Shown here: piece after piece, positions 59,133 to 64,000 of the stretch
Position numbering within the stretch: the stretch's first letter is position 1
Layout: each line of letters opens with the position of its first letter
DNA from: Phycisphaerae bacterium RAS1
Lineage (GTDB): Bacteria; Planctomycetota; Phycisphaerae; UBA1845; Fen-1342
Direction: 5' to 3'
DNA: 64,000 nucleotides
Assembly (NCBI GenBank): GCA_007859745.1
Contig: SMLU01000003.1
Span: forward strand, 124,001-188,000
Notes under the pieces: generated by a model
Database searches by the model: none
What the model was told of the DNA's origin: nothing
Seen by the model: only the letters and a program-made list of their open reading frames with translations
Position numbers and translations under genes: made by a program

Positions 59133-60470
59133 GTGACGGCACCTGGCAACGCTGAAAACGTCGGCGCCGCGTTCGCCGAAATACACCCGCCGCTTTCGGA
59201 GAGCCAGGCCGCGGTCGAGGCGGCCCGCTGTCTTTATTGCTACGACGCACCCTGCACGCGCGCCTGCCCGACGCACATCGACATTCCGCGTTTTATCCGC
59301 CAAATTCTGCACAGAGACCCGATCGGCGCGGCGGGGACGATCCTGGCGGCGAACATCTTCGGCGGCTCGTGTGCGCGGGCGTGCCCGGTCGAGGTTCTGT
59401 GCGAGGGGGCGTGCGTCGAAAACACCCACCTGAAGCTCCCGATCAGGATCGGCGCCCTGCAACGCTTTGCGTGCGATACGGCACACGAGATCAGCACCGG
59501 CTTTTTCGAGGCGGGGCCCGACACCGGCCGCAAAATTGCAATCACCGGCGCCGGGCCGGCGGGCCTGACCTGCGCCCATGAGCTGCGAAAACGGGGCCAC
59601 GCGGTGACGATCTTCGAAGCCCGCGCGCTGCCCGGAGGGCTGAACACGGTAGGAATCGCGGCCTACAAGATCAGCACGGAATTCGCACTGGCGGAGGTGC
59701 AGCGCGTGCAGGCCATCGGCGGCATCGACTTGCGCCTCGCTTCACCGATCGACGGCTCGAAACTCGCTGAGTTGCTGAACCAGTTCGATGCCGTCTTCCT
59801 GGCCGTCGGCCTCGGCCGGACGGCCCCGCTGCACATCCCCGGCGAGCAGGCGGCCGGCGTGCTCGAATCGCTGGATTTCATCGCCCGCACGCACGCCCCG
59901 TCGCCCGGGCGGCTTCGTATCGGCCGGCACGTCGTCGTCATCGGCGGCGGAAACACCGCGCTTGACTGTGCCAACGCCGCGGTGCGGCTTGGCGCCGAGC
60001 GCGTCACTCTGGCCTATCGCCGCAGCCGCGAAGCCATGCCCGGTTTTGCGCATGAGACGGCCCTGGCCGAGGCGAGCGGCGTGCGGTTCGAATGGAATGC
60101 GCTTCCGACCGAGATTCTGAGCGAGAGCGGAAAGGCGGCCTGTGTGCGATTCGTGCGGACTCGTGCAACCAGCGACCGCCACGCTCCGCCGCAGACCATT
60201 CCGAATTCGGAGTTCGTCATCGCCGCCGACACGGTGATCAAGGCGCTCGGGCAGGAAACGATGGACGAGCTGTTGCGGGCGATCCCGGGCCTGCAGCTTT
60301 CCGGCGGTGGTCGGGTGCTCGCCGATCCGCGGACGGGCGCGACCAGTGTTCCCAGACTCTTCGCCGGCGGCGATTGCCAGCAGGGAGCGAAAGAGGAAGT
60401 CGTGAATGCGGTTCAGGCGGGGAAGATCGCTGCGGCGGGGATCCACGAGTTCCTGAAACAAGCCTACTAA
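59133..60470 (+). CDS. PreT/GltD-like FAD/NAD(P)H-binding Fe-S oxidoreductase subunit
   Basis: 445 aa from a GTG at 59133 with AGGA seven bases upstream. N-terminal Fe-S domain: CLYCYDAPCTRACPTHIDI and CARACPVEVLCEGACV. FAD motif GAGPAGLTCAHELRKRG, NAD(P) motif VVVIGGGNTALDCANAA, and closing LFAGGDCQQGAKEEVVNAV. Matches the NADH-linked small subunit of dihydropyrimidine dehydrogenase (PreT) and GltD. The catalytic partner is absent from the window. Short spacing to pfp suggests an operon. Confidence 0.87.
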   Translation: MTAPGNAENVGAAFAEIHPPLSESQAAVEAARCLYCYDAPCTRACPTHIDIPRFIRQILHRDPIGAAGTILAANIFGGSCARACPVEVLCEGACVENTHLKLPIRIGALQRFACDTAHEISTGFFEAGPDTGRKIAITGAGPAGLTCAHELRKRGHAVTIFEARALPGGLNTVGIAAYKISTEFALAEVQRVQAIGGIDLRLASPIDGSKLAELLNQFDAVFLAVGLGRTAPLHIPGEQAAGVLESLDFIARTHAPSPGRLRIGRHVVVIGGGNTALDCANAAVRLGAERVTLAYRRSREAMPGFAHETALAEASGVRFEWNALPTEILSESGKAACVRFVRTRATSDRHAPPQTIPNSEFVIAADTVIKALGQETMDELLRAIPGLQLSGGGRVLADPRTGATSVPRLFAGGDCQQGAKEEVVNAVQAGKIAAAGIHEFLKQAY

Positions 60471-60510
60471 CGATCAGAATCCCAGACGCTTCGGACCATA
60501 AAAAGGAGAA

Positions 60511-60540
60511 GCCCGCAGGCACATTAACCTGCGGGCTTTA
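60511..60540. terminator. Bidirectional terminator
   Basis: GCCCGCAGG, eight-base loop, CCTGCGGGC, then TTTA; preceded by AAAAAGGAGAA which serves as the U-tract on the other strand. It separates convergent genes. Confidence 0.85.
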
Positions 60541-60577
60541 AGTTCCTTAAGCAAACAAACGTGGCGCTAAGCGAGGC

Positions 60578-61138
60578 TTAGCGGCGGCGAAGCAGCATCG
60601 CGCCGAGGCCGAGCAGGGCCAGGCTGGCCGGCTCGGGAATCGGGTTGACACCGACCACAAACTTGTAGTCGTAGTTTTCGCCATGGTTGCCGACGAAACC
60701 GCCGTCACCAAAGCCGCTGATCGCGAACGCGTACGTGCCGCTGGTCGGCGCGTAGAAGTGGATCGCGGACAGGAAGCCCGGACCCGCGTCGTCATCGATG
60801 TCGGCCAGAGCGCCGCCGGGGGCGAAAACGCCCATGAACGAGTCATTATCGATGACTTCGTTGCCGTCGTTGTTCAGGCCGTCAAGCGGCAGAGCGGTCC
60901 AGTCGTAAATCGCGGCGGTGATGTAGTCACCGGCGACAAAGTCAAACGAGATGAAATCCACGTCGCCGGGGGCGATGTGGCCATCACGGGCCACGCCGCC
61001 GAACGGATACGTGAACTTCGGCGTGAAGTTCGCTGTCGGGTACGTGTTGTTGGGCTCAGCTTCGACGAGCGGCGGATTCGCGAGCGCCGCAATCGAAGAG
61101 AGGCCAAGCACGGCCGCAGCTCCGAGTACCTTCTTCAT
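60578..61138 (-). CDS. PEP-CTERM exported protein with a PPC-like domain
   Basis: 186 aa. GGAGGCAGGT lies before the ATG. Signal peptide MKKVLGAAAVLGLSSIAALA. The N-terminal EAEPNNTYPTAN, then GDVDFISFDFVAGDYI and YAPTSGTYAFAISG, are typical of the bacterial pre-peptidase (PPC) beta domain. The C-terminus NPIPEPASLALLGLGAMLLRRR is a PEP-CTERM tail. Likely anchored or processed by an exosortase encoded elsewhere. Confidence 0.87.
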   Translation of the reverse strand: MKKVLGAAAVLGLSSIAALANPPLVEAEPNNTYPTANFTPKFTYPFGGVARDGHIAPGDVDFISFDFVAGDYITAAIYDWTALPLDGLNNDGNEVIDNDSFMGVFAPGGALADIDDDAGPGFLSAIHFYAPTSGTYAFAISGFGDGGFVGNHGENYDYKFVVGVNPIPEPASLALLGLGAMLLRRR

Positions 61139-61781
61139 ACCTGCCTCCGAATAAGAAGTAACGACTCAGGTCGGCAGCCGCCTGTTCACTGACGAATCGG
61201 GGTCCGAGTCCGAATCGACACCAGCCCGTAAAACCGGGCTGCAAGCGTACACGCCGCCAACCATCGACCCGCTCTCTCCCAAAGCGGATCAGCCAAGATG
61301 CCGCGCGCCGGAGTACAGCGCGCGGCGGCTCGCATCAACGGGGTTCAATATAGTCCGCGGAACCGGCCCGGGTCAATGTTTCTCTCAAAATAAATGTGTC
61401 GGGACCGCGCCCGGGACAGTTGCTATCGTCCCATAAGTTGGAGTTGCTTTCGGGTTTCTCTTGCGGGCCCGTTTTCGAATCAATCACCCGTGCGTCCGGT
61501 GACTCGCGGACTTCCGGGCCATGTGCGTTTCTGAAGGTAGAGCGGGGATCTTGCCCGGTTCCTAGCCCGTGGAGACGGGCGAGACGCCCACCCCACCCAA
61601 ATGTGGTTGAGCTCTCCGGCCTGACGGTGCGGGCGGGACGCCCGCATTCCCCCGTTTTGTCTTCACCGCGCGTGCGCCGGCGCGGTCGGCGGCGCAATTA
61701 CCGCCTGCGCCGCTGGACAGGTTCGTATGAGCCGATACAGTTGGGAGAGGCAGGCGACGGCGCGGCGGCATCTCGGAGACC
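61139..61781. other. 643-base divergent gap with few signals
   Basis: Between a PEP-CTERM gene and a STAS gene, divergently transcribed. Contains a degenerate REP palindrome at about 61571-61602 (GAGACGGGCGAGACGCCCA), a GCGGGCGGGACGCCCGC hairpin near 61629-61645 and a mildly AT-rich patch near 61378-61392. No gene is convincing. Confidence 0.5.
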
Positions 61782-62165
61782 ATGATGGCCGATTCGAGTC
61801 TCTCAATTTCCGACCAGAGCGGCGTGCACGTTGTCGGTTTTCGCGACAACTCCATTCTCGACGTTCTGACCATTCAGAAGATCGGCCGCGAGCTGTACGA
61901 GCTGGTGGAGAAGGACGGCAAGCTCAAGATCGTGCTCGATTTTGAGAATGTGCGCTTCCTTTCCTCCCAGGCGCTCGGCGTGCTGCTGACGCTGAAGCGC
62001 AAGGCCGACAAGGCCGGGGCCGCGGTGGTGCTGGCGCGCTTGCGGCCGGAGTTGGCGCGGGTTTTCAAGATCACGAATCTCGACAAGATGTTCGCGTTCT
62101 TCGATTCGCAGGATGCCGCCCTCGCTCACTTCGGCGTCCAGCCGGCGCGCGAAGAGAAGAAATAA
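61782..62165 (+). CDS. STAS-domain protein (anti-anti-sigma factor)
   Basis: 127 aa, GGAGACC before the ATG. STAS pattern: VVGFRDNSILDVLTIQKIG, LKIVLDFENVRFLSSQALGVLLTL with the phosphorylatable Ser, then RPELARVFKITNLDKMFAFF. Second STAS protein of the window; neither has an anti-sigma kinase beside it. Confidence 0.87.
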   Translation: MMADSSLSISDQSGVHVVGFRDNSILDVLTIQKIGRELYELVEKDGKLKIVLDFENVRFLSSQALGVLLTLKRKADKAGAAVVLARLRPELARVFKITNLDKMFAFFDSQDAALAHFGVQPAREEKK

Positions 62166-62247
62166 GCCGCATGGCGCGGCGCTGATTGGATCGGCGGGGA
62201 ATCGCTCTGGTTGGTTGCCGCGGCGAACGGTTTTCGCAAGCAGCCGC

Positions 62248-62475
62248 CTACTTCTGGCGGTACACGATGCGGCCGCGCTTCAGGTCATAGGGTGAGAGCT
62301 CGACCGTGACGCGATCGCCGGGGAGGATTCGGATGAAGTTCTTTCGCATTCGGCCCGAGACGTGAGCAAGCACCTCGTGCTTGGTCGCGCCGAGTTCGGC
62401 TTCGACCAGAAACATCGCGTTGGGCAGCGCCTTGATGACGACTGCCTCCATCTGAAGTGCTTCCTGTTTCGACAA
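62248..62475 (-). CDS. infA: Translation initiation factor IF-1
   Basis: 75 aa. IF-1 S1-fold pattern: [56 protein letters not shown]. The start is a TTG at 62475, six bases after a perfect AAGGAG; an internal ATG would remove conserved residues. Binds the 30S A site during initiation. Standing alone, not in a ribosomal protein cluster. Confidence 0.9.
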   Translation of the reverse strand: MSKQEALQMEAVVIKALPNAMFLVEAELGATKHEVLAHVSGRMRKNFIRILPGDRVTVELSPYDLKRGRIVYRQK

Positions 62476-62559
62476 TCGGGCTCCTTCGACGTTCAGCAAT
62501 GCCCCGACGCGCCGGCGAATGCGCGAAATCCGAGCCGGGTCGGTATCTTACGAAGCGAG

Positions 62560-63819
62560 ATGACGAGCGTCAACCAGCGGCTCCATTGCAGGGCAACCGC
62601 ATCCTCTCGGAACCGGCCGGGTGTGACCGCAGATTCTGGCGGACTCGCCGGACCTACCCGTCCGAATCCGCCGGGCCAAGCGGCGGAGCGGCGTCCCCCG
62701 CCGCGGTGGCGCAGCTCGCTCCCGATTGTCCTGCTGATAACCGCCCTGCCGAGCGCCGCCGCCCACGACTTCTCAATCACCGATGTCCTCGCAATCTTCA
62801 AGAGTGACGAAACCTACTGCGTCGACATAACCTGCGACTTGGATGCGTTGGCGCTCGGCGTGGGATCGGAGCAGCAGCCCGCGGTCCTCGCCGAGGTGCT
62901 CCGGAATCTGCCGCCTGAAGAGCAATCGCAACGGGCAGCCAACTTGCGGGCCCTGATCGAAAAACGCGTCCGCATCCGCTTTGACGCACGGCCCGCGGAG
63001 TATGCGGTGAGTTTTCCAGACCCGACTTTGCCACCATCCGCCGCTGCGTCGCCGACGTTCCTGGGGGTGACGGCGCGGCTATCGGGCCGGGCGCCGCGCG
63101 AAGCGCGCGAGGTGGTCATCTGGCTGTCGCGCGCGTTCGGCCCCGTCCGGCTCACGCTCGTGCACCAACAGCACGGCGTGGTTGTGCGGCAGGTGCTCGG
63201 TCCGGGGGAGGAGAGCCGCGCTTTCCGGCTCGACGTCCCGCTGATCGACGCGGCCTCCCGGCCGGAGGTCGCGTGGCAGTACGCGCGTCTCGGGTTTGAA
63301 CACATCCTGCCCCGCGGGCTGGATCACATCCTCTTCGTGTTGGCGCTTTTTCTGCTCAGCGTACGCCTGCGGCCGCTGCTCTGGCAGGTGACGGCGTTCA
63401 CGCTGGCCCACACGACCACCCTGGCGCTGGCGATGTACGGAGTGTTCTCATTGCCGCCGGCTGTGGTGGAGCCGCTGATCGCTGCATCCATCGCGTACGC
63501 CGCGATCGAAAATGTGCTGACCGCGGAGATGAAGCCGTGGCGGCCGGCGCTGGTGTTCGGATTCGGCCTGCTGCACGGCATGGGCTTCGCGGGCGTGCTG
63601 ACGGCGCTGGGCGTGCCGCGCAGCGAATTCGTGACGGCGCTCGTGTCGTTCAACGCCGGCGTGGAGCTTGGCCAGCTTGCCGTCATTCTCCTGGCCCTGG
63701 CGATCGTCGGCTGGTGGCGCCGGCGGCGCTGGTACCGGGCGGCGATCGTGATCCCGGCGTCGGCGGCGATCGCCGCGGTCGGCCTCTTCTGGGCGGTGCA
63801 GCGTACATTCGGGTTGTGA
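62560..63819 (+). CDS. HupE/UreJ-like membrane protein
   Basis: About 419 aa if the ATG at 62560 is used; the true start is uncertain. A signal-like LPIVLLITALPSAAA is followed by a periplasmic beta domain (about 70-245) and a polytopic C-terminal domain with FEHILPRGLDHILFVLALFL, FTLAHTTTLALAMYGVF and FGFGLLHGMGFAGVL, hallmarks of the HupE/UreJ_2 group (possible metal transport). The N-terminal RPNPPGQAAERRPPP preceding the signal is encoded by a half family-A repeat (62661-62686), as if the repeat has invaded the gene's start. Confidence 0.75.
   Translation: MTSVNQRLHCRATASSRNRPGVTADSGGLAGPTRPNPPGQAAERRPPPRWRSSLPIVLLITALPSAAAHDFSITDVLAIFKSDETYCVDITCDLDALALGVGSEQQPAVLAEVLRNLPPEEQSQRAANLRALIEKRVRIRFDARPAEYAVSFPDPTLPPSAAASPTFLGVTARLSGRAPREAREVVIWLSRAFGPVRLTLVHQQHGVVVRQVLGPGEESRAFRLDVPLIDAASRPEVAWQYARLGFEHILPRGLDHILFVLALFLLSVRLRPLLWQVTAFTLAHTTTLALAMYGVFSLPPAVVEPLIAASIAYAAIENVLTAEMKPWRPALVFGFGLLHGMGFAGVLTALGVPRSEFVTALVSFNAGVELGQLAVILLALAIVGWWRRRRWYRAAIVIPASAAIAAVGLFWAVQRTFGL
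62661..62686. repeat. Family-A half repeat at the HupE-like gene start
   Basis: TCCGAATCCGCCGGGCCAAG then CGGCGG, the left arm of the family-A palindrome; no right arm follows. Confidence 0.75.
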
Positions 63820-63849
63820 GCGCTGCGTCCAGCGCATACCATCCGGTCC

Positions 63850-64000
63850 ATGTCACGCGAGATCATCGCCGAATCGCAGGGGCAGATCGGCCTTGTCCGC
63901 ATCAACCGCCCCGAAGTCCTGAATGCGCTCAATCTGGCCACGATGGAGCAGCTCGTCAGCGCCATGGAGCGCTTCGACGAGGACGCTGAAATCCGTTGCA
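63850..64000 (+). CDS. Enoyl-CoA hydratase/isomerase family protein, 5' part
   Basis: The first 50 residues only; the gene runs off the window. SREIIAESQGQIGLVRINRP followed by EVLNALNLATMEQLVSAMER is the crotonase N-terminus. Acts on enoyl-CoA substrates in fatty-acid breakdown or related pathways. Confidence 0.85.
   Translation, partial: MSREIIAESQGQIGLVRINRPEVLNALNLATMEQLVSAMERFDEDAEIRC

Noticed and set aside
1-64000. tRNA or rRNA genes
   Set aside because: I scanned the intergenic spaces and saw no cloverleaf or rRNA-like sequence; they are mostly palindromic repeats. A dedicated covariance search would settle it.

Overview
This 64 kb window is GC-rich, densely coding chromosomal DNA that looks like a member of the Planctomycetota, possibly of the Phycisphaerae type. 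Evidence for this is inference from several traits: two exported proteins end in the degenerate dockerin-like double motif (GDMNCDG..LDIN) common in that phylum; two short exported proteins carry PEP-CTERM tails; there is a PPi-type phosphofructokinase and a ThiD2-ThiE fusion; and the intergenic spaces are packed with GC-rich palindromes.

Layout. 0-9 kb: cinA, ygfZ, deoC, a membrane protein and a greatly enlarged isoleucyl-tRNA synthetase gene. 9-14 kb: a GbsR-type regulator overlapping pyrE, a DUF3754 membrane protein, a GT2 glycosyltransferase, pabA and a lipoprotein. 14-19 kb: a two-lobed exported protein with Cys-rich modules, a PEP-CTERM protein and a Nudix hydrolase. 19-31 kb: gyrB, an aldehyde dehydrogenase-like gene, a TPR membrane protein, an M14 carboxypeptidase, thiD2-thiE and a dGTPase. 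31-38 kb: an outer-membrane channel followed by two small paralogous lipoproteins, then pspA, a two-tier AAA+ ATPase and a small basic-tailed protein. 38-48 kb: STAS, an EEP-family nuclease, a PlsC-ACP-AMP ligase fusion, a complete ISKra4-type insertion sequence, a KAP P-loop NTPase and a topoisomerase VI A subunit. 48-51 kb: small accessory genes of lower GC, including DUF433/DUF5615 toxin-antitoxin genes. 51-64 kb: a hydrolase, thrB-thrC, a DsbD-like transporter, PPi-PFK with a PreT-like reductase, a second PEP-CTERM protein, STAS, infA, a HupE-like protein and the start of an enoyl-CoA hydratase.

The most unusual signal is the palindromic repeats and their relation to genes. The ileS reading frame is interrupted, without loss of frame, by five insertions. 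One is an entire REP-associated tyrosine transposase (RAYT) with its HVH motif, flanked by copies of a short palindrome. The others are palindromes and TGTTCCC heptamer arrays. All five fall in loops between conserved IleRS blocks. Removing them leaves about 1,100 residues, the family's normal length. At least eight other genes end inside a palindromic repeat that supplies the stop codon and sometimes the last residues (for example SEPRP-stop or PNPPRPAAG-stop). Several repeat families begin with GTAG, the tetranucleotide known at the foot of RAYT-recognised REPs, so the stop is often the TAG of GTAG. I read this as an active or recently active REP/RAYT system that invades gene ends and tolerant loops.

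Other points of interest are the pspA-AAA+ pair (a possible bacterial ESCRT-III/Vps4-like arrangement), a topoisomerase VI A subunit with no B subunit in the window, and the tandem small lipoproteins. All functional calls come from reading motifs by eye; no database search was possible.
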